48,510 bases of DNA from the NCBI GenBank assembly GCA_017882905.1, contig JADGOO010000107.1:1-48510 (forward strand). Reading direction: 5' to 3'. The DNA is from Acidimicrobiia bacterium (GTDB lineage Bacteria > Actinomycetota > Acidimicrobiia > IMCC26256 > PALSA-610). The number at the start of each line of letters is the position of its first letter. Position 1 is the stretch's first letter. Of the stretch, positions 15,849-24,750 are shown piece after piece. The notes under the pieces were generated by a model, which ran no database searches, was not told the DNA's origin, and saw nothing but the letters and a program-made list of their open reading frames with translations. The translations under genes were made by a program, and so were the position numbers.

Positions 15849-17641
15849 TAGTGGCGGAGACGGCCGGGGGCGTCGACCCGGCCCGGCCGGACGGCTGCGA
15901 TCCGGTGACGGCCGAGGTGATCCGCTCGGCCATGGAGACCGTGTGCTTCGAGATGGCGACCTTCGTGTCGCGCACCGCGACCACGCCGATCCTCAACCAG
16001 AGCAACGAGCGCAACGCGACGATCCTCGACAGCGCCGGTCGCCTCGCCGCACTGAGCGTCGGCATCCCGCAGTTCATGCTCAGCTCCACGCTCCCGGTGC
16101 GCAAGGCGATCACGTTCTTCGGCGACGAGCTGTACCCCGGCGATGTGATCGTGGCGAACGATCCGTACTACGGCGGCGGCCACCTCCCCGACTTCAACGT
16201 GTTCTCGCCCGTGTTCGACACCGACGGCCGGCTCCTGCTGATCGCCTCGATCCAATGTCATCACGGCGACACCGGTGGCGCGCTCGCGGGTGGCTACAAC
16301 GTGTTCGCGAACGACATCTGGAGCGAAGGTACGCGGTACCCGCTCCTGAAGATCGTCGAAGCCGGACGCGAGCGCCGCGACGTCGTCATGACGATGCGCG
16401 CCAACAACCGTCTCGACGGCTTCATCGGCGACCTGCGCGCGCAAGTCGGCGCCGCGCAGCTCGGCGCCGCGCGGCTCACCGAGGTGATGGAGCGCTACGG
16501 CGCGGCCACCGTGCGCGCGGCCGTCGACCACACGATCGAAGACGCCCGCCGTCGCTTCAGCGCCGAGATCGCCCAATGGCCCGACGGCACCTACGAGGCC
16601 GACGTCTACGTCGACGCCGACCCCGCCGGCAACCGCGACATCCACGTGCACGTGGCCATCACGGTGGAGGGCGACCGACTCATCGTCGACTTCGCCGGGA
16701 GCGACGAGCGTCCCGACATCCGCGCGTGGAGCACCTACGGCAACACGCGGGGCTACACCATTGCGCAGCTCGCGTCACTCGTCGACCCCACGATCCCGAA
16801 GAACGAGGGCTTCTTCGACTGCATCGATCTGCGGATCCCCGAGGGCACCTGCCTCAACCCCACGGTCGGCAAGCCGGTGAGCGCCGGCACGCACCACCCG
16901 GGCGTCGAGGTGGGCGACGCGATCGCGGTCGCGATGAGCGGGATCCTGCCCGACCGCTGCGCGCCCCAGACGTACAAGTACGGCGCGCCCCGACAGATGT
17001 GGGGCGACGTCGACCCGCGCACCGACCGCCCGTTCTTCGATCATGGCGGCGAGGTCAACGCCGGTTGGGTGAACGGCGTGCGGGGCGTCGACGGCTGGGG
17101 CGCGCTCGTGGCCAGCAACGGGAACCTCATCAAGGCGAGCGCCGAGCTGAACGAGGTGCTGTTCCCCCACATCTTGCGGGGCCGCAACTACCGCACCGAC
17201 AGCGGCGGAGCGGGCCAGTGGCGAGGCGGTCTCGGTTCGCACTTCGTGAAGGAAGTGCGCACGCCCACCTACGTGAACCAGTACGTGGTGAACCAACGAC
17301 ACATCCACCCGGGGATCGCGGGCGGCGCGAGCGGCAGTCCCGATCGAGTGACCCTCGCACCCGGCACCGATCACGAGACGGTGGTCGATCCCACGGTGGC
17401 CGGCTACCTGCTCGGCACCGGCGAACAGCTCGTGTACGACTTCGGCGGGGGCGGCGGTTGGGGCGACGCGCTGGAGCGCGACCCGAGTGCGGTGCTCGAC
17501 GACGTGTGGGACGAGTACGTGTCGATCAAAGGCGCGCGCAGCTACGGCGTGGTGATCTCCGGCACGCTCGAAGCCATGGATGTGGCGGTCGACGAGGCCG
17601 CCACCGAGAAGTTGCGCGCCGAGATGCGGGCCGCACGATGA
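15842..17641 (+). CDS. hyuB: Hydantoinase B/oxoprolinase family protein (HyuB)
   Basis: A 599-residue protein matching the HyuB subunit of ATP-dependent N-methylhydantoinase/acetone-carboxylase-type enzymes. Recognisable parts are EVIRSAMETVCFEMA at the N-terminus, VANDPYYGGGHLPDF, the QCHHGDTGG block, and FGGGGGWGDALERDP near the C-terminus. With HyuA it hydrolyses or carboxylates cyclic amides or ketones using ATP; the exact substrate is open. The ATG at 15842 lies within operator site 3, 7 nt after TAGTCT, so the mRNA is probably leaderless. Its stop overlaps the hyuA start (ATGA). Length is close to that of stand-alone HyuB proteins. Confidence 0.85.
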   Translation: MSVVAETAGGVDPARPDGCDPVTAEVIRSAMETVCFEMATFVSRTATTPILNQSNERNATILDSAGRLAALSVGIPQFMLSSTLPVRKAITFFGDELYPGDVIVANDPYYGGGHLPDFNVFSPVFDTDGRLLLIASIQCHHGDTGGALAGGYNVFANDIWSEGTRYPLLKIVEAGRERRDVVMTMRANNRLDGFIGDLRAQVGAAQLGAARLTEVMERYGAATVRAAVDHTIEDARRRFSAEIAQWPDGTYEADVYVDADPAGNRDIHVHVAITVEGDRLIVDFAGSDERPDIRAWSTYGNTRGYTIAQLASLVDPTIPKNEGFFDCIDLRIPEGTCLNPTVGKPVSAGTHHPGVEVGDAIAVAMSGILPDRCAPQTYKYGAPRQMWGDVDPRTDRPFFDHGGEVNAGWVNGVRGVDGWGALVASNGNLIKASAELNEVLFPHILRGRNYRTDSGGAGQWRGGLGSHFVKEVRTPTYVNQYVVNQRHIHPGIAGGASGSPDRVTLAPGTDHETVVDPTVAGYLLGTGEQLVYDFGGGGGWGDALERDPSAVLDDVWDEYVSIKGARSYGVVISGTLEAMDVAVDEAATEKLRAEMRAAR

Positions 17642-19725
17642 CCCGCACGACGTACCGAATCGGGATCGACGTCGGCGGCACGTTCACCGATTGTGTCGCC
17701 ATCGACAACGCCGGGCACGCGACGCTCGAGAAGGCGCCGACGACGCCCGGCGACCAGAGCATCGGCGTGCTCGACGGCATTGACCGGCTCGCCGCGGCCC
17801 TCGCGCTCGACGGCGCGCCCGCGCTGCTTGCCCGCACCACGTCGATCGTGCACGGCACGACCACGGGCGACAACACGATGATCCAGATGTCGGGAGCTCC
17901 GACGGGTTTGCTCGTCACCGAGGGCTTCCGCGATGAGATCGAGATGCGGCGTTGCTACAAGGAAGACATCTGGGATCCGACGTTCCCGCCGCCGCTCCCG
18001 ATCGCCCGCCGCCGAGTGCGCCTCGAGGTGAAGGAGCGCATCACTGCCGAGGGCAAGATCGAGACGCCGCTCGACGAGGAATCCGTGCGGCACGCGGCGC
18101 GTCGGCTCGGCGCGTTCGGAATCCGGTCGATCGCGATCGTGTTCCTGCACTCCTACGTGAACCCCGTGCACGAGCTGCGTGCCCGGGAGATCGTGCACGA
18201 AGAGCTCCCCGACCTCGAGCTCGTGTCGCTGTCGTGCGAGGTGCACCCGAAGCCGCCGGAGTTCGAACGCACGTCGACCACGCTCGTGAACGCGTACGTC
18301 GGCCCGCCGATCGTGCGCTACCTCGAACGGCTGGAGGCCGCGTTGCGCACCAACGGGTACGCCCACGAGCTCCTGATCGCCACGTGCTCGGGCGGCGTCG
18401 CCACGCCGGCGAGCAGTGGCCGCCGGGCTGTTGCCACCATCGGCAGCGGCCCGACCGGCGGCGTCGTTGCCGCCGCGGAGGCGGCGCGCGCCGCGGGTCT
18501 CCACGACGTGGTGAGCGTCGACATGGGCGGCACGAGCTACGACGTCTGCCTGATCCGCGATGGCCGGCCCGAGCTGAAGAGCGACTGGAACTGGCGCCAC
18601 CGGTATTGCATCGCACTGCCCATGGTCGACATCCACGCGATCGGCGCCGGTGGCGGCTCGATCGCCCGTGACGTCGCCGGCACGTTGCACGTGGGGCCGG
18701 AGTCGGCGGGCGCGCAGCCCGGCCCCGTCAGCTACGGGCGCGGCGGCACAGAGCCCACCGTCACCGACGCCGACCTCGTGCTCGGCCGGCTCGACCCGGC
18801 GAGCTTCTGGGGCGGGCGTCTCAGCCTCGACGAGGCCGGCGCGCGCGCGGCGCTGGCCAAGCTCGGCGCGCCGTGGGGCTACGACGCCGAGCAGACCGCG
18901 GTCGCGATCGTGCGCCTCGTCGACGCGCACATGACCGACGCCGTTCGGCGCGTGCTGTCGCTGGCCGGTTCGGATCCCCGACTCCTCGACCTCGTTGCGT
19001 TCGGGGGCATGGGCGCCGTGCACGCAACGACGCAAGCCGCCGGTCTCGGGATGCAACGCGTGCTCGTACCGCGAGCCGCGCCCACGTTCTCCGCACTCGG
19101 ACTGGTCAGTGCCGATCACGTGGTCGACGCAACCCGCACGGCCATCTCGGCGTGGCAGGCGATCGACACGGCGCGCCTGAACCAGCTCGCCTCCGAGCTC
19201 GAGGATGCCGCACGCAACGAGTTGCGGGCGGCGGCAGTTCCCGACGAGCGGGTGCGGCTCGAGTGGCTGCTCAACCTCGTCTATCCGGGCCAGACGTTCG
19301 ACACCGGGATCCCGTTGGACCGCCGACCCGACACCGCCGTCGCCGATGCTCCGATCACCGACGCTGACGTGGCCGCGTGTGTCGAGGAGTTCCACCGTCG
19401 CAACGAGGCGGCGCGGCTCATCGAAGCGCGCGCGCAGGAGCCGACCGTGCGCGGTCTACGGCTCGTGGCGACGGGCGTGGTCGACCGACCCGCCACCGCG
19501 CCGCTCGCCGCGCAGACGACGCCGGCCGTGCCCATCGCGACGCGCCGGCTGTGGGTCGACGAGTGGTACGACACGGCCGCCGTGTACGCACTCGACAAGC
19601 TCGGCGCGGGTGCCTCCGTCCACGGCCCGGCAGTCCTGCAGGATCGTTTCACCACCGTGGTGTTGCGCGCGTCCGATGTGGCGGTCGTGCAGCCCGACGG
19701 CGCCGTCCTCGTCACGGTGGGGTGA
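17638..19725 (+). CDS. hyuA: Hydantoinase A/oxoprolinase family protein (HyuA)
   Basis: A 695-residue ATP-binding subunit with the ASKHA-type fold. Markers are RIGIDVGGTFTDCVAID at the N-terminus, HGTTTGDNTMIQ, the second nucleotide motif SVDMGGTSYDVCLI near residue 300, GAGGGSIA, and FGGMGAVHA. The C-terminal domain has LLNLVYPGQ followed by a variable region. It pairs with HyuB: the start overlaps the hyuB stop by 4 nt and its own stop overlaps the GTG of the peptidase gene, so all three are coupled. Substrates of the family include 5-oxoproline, N-methylhydantoin and acetone; the neighbouring D-acyl-amino-acid deacylase and M24 peptidase favour an amide or imide (inference). Confidence 0.87.
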   Translation: MTRTTYRIGIDVGGTFTDCVAIDNAGHATLEKAPTTPGDQSIGVLDGIDRLAAALALDGAPALLARTTSIVHGTTTGDNTMIQMSGAPTGLLVTEGFRDEIEMRRCYKEDIWDPTFPPPLPIARRRVRLEVKERITAEGKIETPLDEESVRHAARRLGAFGIRSIAIVFLHSYVNPVHELRAREIVHEELPDLELVSLSCEVHPKPPEFERTSTTLVNAYVGPPIVRYLERLEAALRTNGYAHELLIATCSGGVATPASSGRRAVATIGSGPTGGVVAAAEAARAAGLHDVVSVDMGGTSYDVCLIRDGRPELKSDWNWRHRYCIALPMVDIHAIGAGGGSIARDVAGTLHVGPESAGAQPGPVSYGRGGTEPTVTDADLVLGRLDPASFWGGRLSLDEAGARAALAKLGAPWGYDAEQTAVAIVRLVDAHMTDAVRRVLSLAGSDPRLLDLVAFGGMGAVHATTQAAGLGMQRVLVPRAAPTFSALGLVSADHVVDATRTAISAWQAIDTARLNQLASELEDAARNELRAAAVPDERVRLEWLLNLVYPGQTFDTGIPLDRRPDTAVADAPITDADVAACVEEFHRRNEAARLIEARAQEPTVRGLRLVATGVVDRPATAPLAAQTTPAVPIATRRLWVDEWYDTAAVYALDKLGAGASVHGPAVLQDRFTTVVLRASDVAVVQPDGAVLVTVG

Positions 19726-20915
19726 GCACGCCGGCCCACGAGCCATGGTCCGGCGCGCAGGCACGCCTGCGCGCGGCGGGGCTTGACGGTCTGCTCATTG
19801 CCGCGCCCGGCTCCGCCGCGGCGATCGGCGGGCACCGGCGCATCGGGGTGCGCCAGGCCGATCCGCCGACGCCGTCGCTCGTGCTCGGACCCATCGGCGC
19901 GCCGCACGTGTGCACCCCCGATCCCGACGGAGCGCTGCACCTTCCGGCTGCGCACGTGCACCCGCACTGGTTCGACGCGCATTCCCTCGCCCGCCGCCTG
20001 CCCGACTGGCTCCCCGGCGCGCGTCGCGTCGCGATGGATTCGCGCGACGAGGCCACGATCGCGCTCGTGCGCAACGCCCTCCACGGCGCCGAGGTCATCG
20101 ACGCTGCGCCGCTCGGCATCGGCATGTGGCGCGCATCCACCGCGCCCGGCCCGCCACGCGACCGGCATGCGCCCGCGGCCGTCGCCGCACTCCACGACGG
20201 CTACGTGTGCACTGAGGCCGCGGTGTTCGCGTGGCTCGCGGCGCTGCACGCAGGAGTGAGCGAACGCGACGCCGCGTTCGCGCTCGACGCGGCCGGAGCC
20301 GATCATGGATTGCCTGTTCCGCACATCGAGCACGTCGTGGCCGTGAGCGCGCGCCACGCCGCCGAGGCACCGTGGCTGCGCGGCGACTTCGCGAACGCGT
20401 GGCCGTGGCGGCAGCTCACGACGGCGCGCCGGCTCGTGCCCGGTGATCTCGCCCATGTGGATGCCGGCTTCCTCTACGACGGGTGGGTCACCGATCTCGG
20501 CTGCACGCTCGTAATCGGCCGTGATCCCACCTCGAGCGAGGCTGCGCTCGCCGCCGACTGGCGCGCCGTCGCCGATCGTGTCACGGCGGCCGCGTGCGCC
20601 GGCGCAACAGCAGCCGACCTGCGCGCCGCCGCACTCACGGAATGGACCGACGAGCACGCGCCCTGGCCCGACGGCCTCTACGTGGCGCACGCGGTCGGCG
20701 ATGGGTCGGTCACGCCGCCATTCGTAGGCACCGATCTCGGCGTGACCGCCGAGCGGTCCATGGTGTTGCGCACCGGCGACGTGCTGATGATCGAGCCGTT
20801 CGTCTGGCGCGACGGCGTCGGCGGGTTCCGCGCCGAACGGTGCGTGCTCATCGGCGACGACGGTGCCACCGTGTGGAGCAGCCCTCGACTCGAGGACTTC
20901 GTGCGCGTCGGCTGA
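19722..20915 (+). CDS. M24-family metallopeptidase (Xaa-Pro aminopeptidase/creatinase-like)
   Basis: A 397-residue pita-bread-fold protein. All five expected metal ligands can be placed: Asp in LAHVDAGFLYDG, Asp in WVTDLGCTLV, His in AHAVGDGSVTPP, Glu in MIEPFVW and Glu in GFRAERCVLI. The N-terminal half is a creatinase-like domain. It likely cleaves a short peptide or an amide such as an N-substituted amino acid. The GTG start at 19722 overlaps the hyuA stop (GTGA), which places it as third gene of hyuB-hyuA-pep. It converges with the minus-strand acyl-CoA dehydrogenase, 13 nt apart. Confidence 0.82.
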   Translation: MSTPAHEPWSGAQARLRAAGLDGLLIAAPGSAAAIGGHRRIGVRQADPPTPSLVLGPIGAPHVCTPDPDGALHLPAAHVHPHWFDAHSLARRLPDWLPGARRVAMDSRDEATIALVRNALHGAEVIDAAPLGIGMWRASTAPGPPRDRHAPAAVAALHDGYVCTEAAVFAWLAALHAGVSERDAAFALDAAGADHGLPVPHIEHVVAVSARHAAEAPWLRGDFANAWPWRQLTTARRLVPGDLAHVDAGFLYDGWVTDLGCTLVIGRDPTSSEAALAADWRAVADRVTAAACAGATAADLRAAALTEWTDEHAPWPDGLYVAHAVGDGSVTPPFVGTDLGVTAERSMVLRTGDVLMIEPFVWRDGVGGFRAERCVLIGDDGATVWSSPRLEDFVRVG

Positions 20916-20928
20916 GCGGGCGTGCCGA

Positions 20929-22119
20929 TCAGCGCGGCAGGCCGAGCACGCGCTCGGCGATGATGTTGCGCTGGATCTCGCTCGTGCCGCCCGGGATCGT
21001 GCCGCTGAAGCTGCGCAGGTACGAGACGAGCCACGAACCTTCCCGCCACATGCGCGGGCCGAGGATGTCGAGATCCACGGCATCGGGCCCGAGGAACTCC
21101 GACGCGGCGAGCAAGCATTGCTGCAAGCGCTCGCTTCCGTACAGCTTCAGCAGCGAGTGCTCCGACGACGACTTGCCGGCCATGAACTTCGAGAAGCCGC
21201 GGTACCCCATCGCCATCAACGCCACCGCGTCGACCTGGAAGCCGGCGACCGAGTCGCGGAACTTCGGGTCTTCCCGCAGTCGGCGCCCGTCGGGACCGAC
21301 GCGATCGCCGATCGTGATCATCGCGTCGACCGCGCGGTTCATGAGGTAGGCGTAGTCGATCCACAACATCGCCCGTTCGTGCGCCAACGAACCTTGCGTG
21401 ATCGGCCAACCCTTGTTGAGCTCGCCGAGCAGGTTCTCCTTGGGGACGATCACGTCGGTGAGGAAGACCTCGTTGAAGTCGCAGTAGTCGGGCTCGCTCA
21501 GCTCGGCGAACGGCCGGCACTCGACACCAGGCGTGCGCATGTCGATGATCAGCGCGCTGATACCGCGATGCTTCGGCGCGTCGGGGTCGGTGCGCACGAA
21601 GCAGAGGCACCAGTCGGCGTGGTGCGCGCCCGACGTCCACACCTTCTGACCGTTCACCACGAAGTGGTCGCCGTCGAGCACCGCGCGGGTCTTGAGGCTG
21701 GCGAGGTCGGAGCCCGCGCCCGGTTCGCTCATGCCGAGGCACCAGGTGATGTCGGCGCGCAACGTGGGCAGCACGAATCGCTCACGTTGGTCGTCGGTGC
21801 CGTAGTCGCGGATCGAGGGGGCGATGATGCCGAGCGCCTGCGGGTTCCAGCTGCGCGGGATGGCGCGTCGGGAGAGCTCTTCAAAGTAGATCATCTGCTG
21901 GGCCGGCGTGGCGTTGCGACCGCCGAGCTCGGGTGCCCAACCGGGCACGAGCCAGCCCGCGTCGAACTCTCGCCGTTGCCACTCGCGCGCGTACTGCGGC
22001 ATCCACGCGCTCGACTCCTTCGGCGCGTCGAGCTGCTCGCGCGACGGCGCGTTCGCCTCGAGCCAGGCCACGAGCTCGGCGCGAAATGCTTCGTCAGCGT
22101 CGTCGTATCGCAGCCGCAT
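20929..22119 (-). CDS. Acyl-CoA dehydrogenase, alpha-type (FadE-like)
   Basis: A 396-residue flavoenzyme. Family signatures are GMSEPGAGSDLASLKTRA, VVNGQKVWTSGAHHADW, and the C-terminal GGTSEIQRNIIAERVLGLPR. It should introduce an alpha,beta double bond in an acyl-CoA. Together with the divergent gene at 22177 it resembles the two chains of alpha2-beta2 acyl-CoA dehydrogenases described for actinobacterial steroid and branched-acid catabolism, in which both chains are needed for one FAD site (established for mycobacterial FadE pairs; inference here). ATG 22119 is chosen over GTG 22128, because the latter sits inside the TAGCGT -10 box located 7 nt before the ATG. Operator site 4 lies in the promoter spacer. 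Confidence 0.87.
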   Translation of the reverse strand: MRLRYDDADEAFRAELVAWLEANAPSREQLDAPKESSAWMPQYAREWQRREFDAGWLVPGWAPELGGRNATPAQQMIYFEELSRRAIPRSWNPQALGIIAPSIRDYGTDDQRERFVLPTLRADITWCLGMSEPGAGSDLASLKTRAVLDGDHFVVNGQKVWTSGAHHADWCLCFVRTDPDAPKHRGISALIIDMRTPGVECRPFAELSEPDYCDFNEVFLTDVIVPKENLLGELNKGWPITQGSLAHERAMLWIDYAYLMNRAVDAMITIGDRVGPDGRRLREDPKFRDSVAGFQVDAVALMAMGYRGFSKFMAGKSSSEHSLLKLYGSERLQQCLLAASEFLGPDAVDLDILGPRMWREGSWLVSYLRSFSGTIPGGTSEIQRNIIAERVLGLPR

Positions 22120-22137
22120 CCGACGCACGCTAGTTTC

Positions 22138-22153
22138 CTGACGAGAGCGTCAG
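22138..22153. promoter_or_regulatory. Palindromic operator site 4 between the two acyl-CoA dehydrogenases
   Basis: CTGACG-AGAG-CGTCAG, perfect arms. On the minus strand it fills the spacer between TTGCTG (22156-22151) and TAGCGT (22132-22127). It is 23 nt from the plus-strand start at 22177, so it probably controls both genes. Confidence 0.68.
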
Positions 22154-22176
22154 CAATCGAGCGCGCGAGGGTGTCA

Positions 22177-23292
22177 GTGGACTTCGAGTTCTCCGAAGAA
22201 CAGGAGCAGCTCCGCGACTCCGTGCGCCGCTACCTGGCCGACCGCGCGCCGATCGCGTGGGTGCGCGAACGTTGGGCCGACGCCGCCGATCCGAACGACG
22301 CGGTGTGGAAGGGACTCGCCGCGCTCGGCGTGATGGGTCTGCTCGTCCCCGAGGAGCACGGTGGCGCGGGCATGACGATGGTCGACGCGGCCGTGGTGCT
22401 CGAAGAGCTCGGACGCGCGGTGTTCCCGGGTCCGTACGCGGCGAGCACCATCGGCGCGACGACGCTCATCCTCGCCGCGGGTGACGGCGCCGACCACGCC
22501 GCGCTCCTCCCCGCCTTGGCGGCCGGCGACGAGATCGCGACCGTGGCCGTGTTCGAGCCGGGCCGTCGCTACGACTGGCGCAGCCCTGGCGTGACCGTCG
22601 CCGCCGACGGCTCCCTCACCGGCACCAAAGTGCACGTCCCCCACGGATGCGTCGCTCACCGGTACTTGGTGACGGCGAGCGACGCATCGGGCCTGACCGG
22701 GGTGTACGTGCTCGACGCCGACGCCGAGGGCGTGCACGTCGAGGTCGCCGACACCATCGACGGCGGGCATCCCGAAGCCACGGTCGAGCTCCGCGGCGCC
22801 CATCCGGCACGCCGCCTCGCCGCGACCGGTACCGATGCCCACCTCGCCATCGAGCGCACCTTCGACGCACTCGGCGTCGCGCTCTGCGTCGACGGAGTGG
22901 GGACCGCGGCCCGCGCGCTCGAGCTCTCGGTCGAGTACGCCCAGCAGCGCTACGCCTTCGGGCGACCGATCGGCTCCTTCCAAGCCGTCCAACACCTGTG
23001 CGCCGACATGCTGCGCGCCGTGGAGCTCGCCCGAGCCGCCGGCTACTACGCCTGCTGGGCGCTCGACTCAGCCGAACGCGCCGAAGGGCATCGGGCCGCC
23101 ACCGTCGCCCGTGCCTACTGCGCCGAGTCGCTGCCCCAGCTCGGCGGCACCGCCGTGCAAGTGTTCGCCGGCATCGGCTTCACCTGGGAGCACGACGTGC
23201 ACCTGTACTACAAGCGCCTCGTGCACCTCGGGTACGCGCTCGGCTCCGCCGACGAGCACCTCGCCACGCTCGCGGGGCTCGTGATCGACTGA
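22177..23292 (+). CDS. Acyl-CoA dehydrogenase, beta-type, carrying a palindromic repeat in its coding sequence
   Basis: A 371-residue flavoenzyme-family protein. It begins DFEFSEEQEQLRDSVRRYL and contains LLVPEEHGGAGMT, RYAFGRPIGSFQAVQHLCAD, and the C-terminal QVFAGIGFTWEHDVHLYY typical of the beta chain in heterotetrameric enzymes. It is more diverged in the FAD/substrate loop than the divergent alpha-type gene, consistent with a partner chain. GTG 22177 has GAGG 6 nt upstream; GTG 22171 is an alternative. Codons for about residues 157-171 (HGCVAHRYLVTASDA region) coincide with a copy of the 43-bp palindromic element (22646-22688), without breaking the frame. Confidence 0.85.
   Translation: MDFEFSEEQEQLRDSVRRYLADRAPIAWVRERWADAADPNDAVWKGLAALGVMGLLVPEEHGGAGMTMVDAAVVLEELGRAVFPGPYAASTIGATTLILAAGDGADHAALLPALAAGDEIATVAVFEPGRRYDWRSPGVTVAADGSLTGTKVHVPHGCVAHRYLVTASDASGLTGVYVLDADAEGVHVEVADTIDGGHPEATVELRGAHPARRLAATGTDAHLAIERTFDALGVALCVDGVGTAARALELSVEYAQQRYAFGRPIGSFQAVQHLCADMLRAVELARAAGYYACWALDSAERAEGHRAATVARAYCAESLPQLGGTAVQVFAGIGFTWEHDVHLYYKRLVHLGYALGSADEHLATLAGLVID
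22646..22688 (+). repeat. 43-bp palindromic element, copy A (inside a CDS)
   Basis: The left arm GATGCGTCGCTCACCGG and right arm ACGGCGAGCGACGCATC pair at 15 of 17 positions around a 9-nt loop. The first 15 bases are identical to intergenic copies B and D. It lies within the acyl-CoA dehydrogenase reading frame. Confidence 0.8.
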
Positions 23293-23309
23293 TCACCAAC
23301 CCGGCTCGT

Positions 23310-24623
23310 TCACGCCGGGCAGTGACGCCGATCCACGTGATACAGCACGTTCGTGCCGTCGTTGATGACCTCGGTGACGCTCGCATCGCCCAGCGCCGTG
23401 TGCACCGCCGCCGCGCGCCTCAGCGTCCGCGGCTCGTTCGTGTAGTTGTAGCTCGGGTACACAAGCACGAAATCGATCGCTCGACGGCACAACAGAGCGC
23501 CGTACTCGCCGGTCGAACGGAAGCTGCGGTGCGCCATGCTTTCGGGGAAGAACTCCGAATCGAGCCGCCCACCGTGGCGCAACACCGTGTAGAGCGTGTA
23601 CTTCGAATCGCTCGGCGCGCGCAGCACCCGGTACGTGGCACCGGGCTTGAACAAGCCCTCACGAACGAGCGACGCGACCGACAGGTTGTCGGGATGACGG
23701 TGACCGAGCACACCTGCCATGGTGCGCTTCGCGCCAAGCGGCCACCACAACGCCACCGTCACGATCAACGCCAGCACGAATGCGGCCGGCGCGACGCGCG
23801 GCCAGCGCCGGAACATCACGAGCAACGCGAGCGGCAGCGCGATCACGAGCAGGCGCGGCGCGACCGTCGAGACGAAGTTGAACAGCCGATCGCGTGTGGT
23901 GCTGTCGGCGTACACGGGCGAGTCGAACACAAGCACTGCGGGCGGCAGCGAGATCGCCAGCGAGATCGCGTAGTAGCGCAACAGGCGGCGCCGGTCCTCG
24001 GAGCCGACGATCGCCCAGATCACCACCACGCCGAAGCCGATCGGGAGCACCACAGCCGGGTGGTTCGCCTGGCCGAGCCCGACGAGGATGGCACCGAGGA
24101 GCCGACGATCGCGTCGCCACGTGCCGATGCCGGCGAGCAACAGCGCAGCCGACCACACGAACGTCTGCTGGCCGAACAGGAGCCCGTACCAGACGGCAGG
24201 ATTGGCCAGCACCGCCGCGGCCCACCACGTGCCTCGGCGCAGCTCGGGGAACGCATAGAAGGTGGCCATCAGACAGCCGACGGTGCCGAGCGCCGTCCAC
24301 AGCGTGACACCCCAGTCGCCGAGCAGCGGCCACACGATGGCCGCACTGGTCCAGTTCACCATCCCGTACGGGAACGTGAAGGCCTCGCCATGACCGATCA
24401 CCGGCATGCGCCACGGCAGCGTGCCGTGGTGCCAGAGGTTGCGGGCGATCCACCAGACGTGGGCGTTGTTGTTGACGCTGTCAGGCACGAGCAGGACGCG
24501 TCGGGAGAGCACCAGCGCGAGGACGATGCCCCACGCCACGGCCATTGCGCCGAGCGCGAGGCGTCCGCCCCGCCTGACGATCAGGGTCCCGAGCCGACCC
24601 GCCGGCGCTTCGGTACTGTCCAT
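23310..24623 (-). CDS. Putative GT-C-like integral membrane protein
   Basis: A 437-residue polytopic protein with about nine to ten hydrophobic segments and a soluble C-terminal part of roughly 100 residues. After helix 1 comes VLLVPDSVNNNAHVWWIARN, an acidic-loop layout like that of membrane glycosyltransferases, then HGEAFTFPYGMVNW and LFGQQTFVWSAALLL. I do not recognise a named family; a sugar transferase acting outside the membrane is the best guess, given the nearby deacetylase, GT2 and sugar-nucleotide genes. ATG 24623 is supported by the absence of earlier coding signal. It is divergent from the polysaccharide deacetylase, and copy B of the palindromic element lies in the intergenic space. 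It ends 17 nt past the acyl-CoA dehydrogenase stop. Confidence 0.6.
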   Translation of the reverse strand: MDSTEAPAGRLGTLIVRRGGRLALGAMAVAWGIVLALVLSRRVLLVPDSVNNNAHVWWIARNLWHHGTLPWRMPVIGHGEAFTFPYGMVNWTSAAIVWPLLGDWGVTLWTALGTVGCLMATFYAFPELRRGTWWAAAVLANPAVWYGLLFGQQTFVWSAALLLAGIGTWRRDRRLLGAILVGLGQANHPAVVLPIGFGVVVIWAIVGSEDRRRLLRYYAISLAISLPPAVLVFDSPVYADSTTRDRLFNFVSTVAPRLLVIALPLALLVMFRRWPRVAPAAFVLALIVTVALWWPLGAKRTMAGVLGHRHPDNLSVASLVREGLFKPGATYRVLRAPSDSKYTLYTVLRHGGRLDSEFFPESMAHRSFRSTGEYGALLCRRAIDFVLVYPSYNYTNEPRTLRRAAAVHTALGDASVTEVINDGTNVLYHVDRRHCPA

Positions 24624-24707
24624 CGAGGTCTTCGCAGACTATGCGAGTCGCCCCGAGCACACCTGGATTACGCCATGCCCACACAACATCTCCACGTCCC
24701 AACGGCC

Positions 24708-24750
24708 GATGCGTCGCTCACCCGGACATTGTGCGGGTGACCGACGCATC
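24708..24750 (+). repeat. 43-bp palindromic element, copy B
   Basis: The left arm GATGCGTCGCTCACCCG and right arm CGGGTGACCGACGCATC pair at 16 of 17 positions around the loop GACATTGTG. It lies at the 5' end of the deacetylase gene and overlaps its possible GTG starts at 24731 and 24737. Confidence 0.88.
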
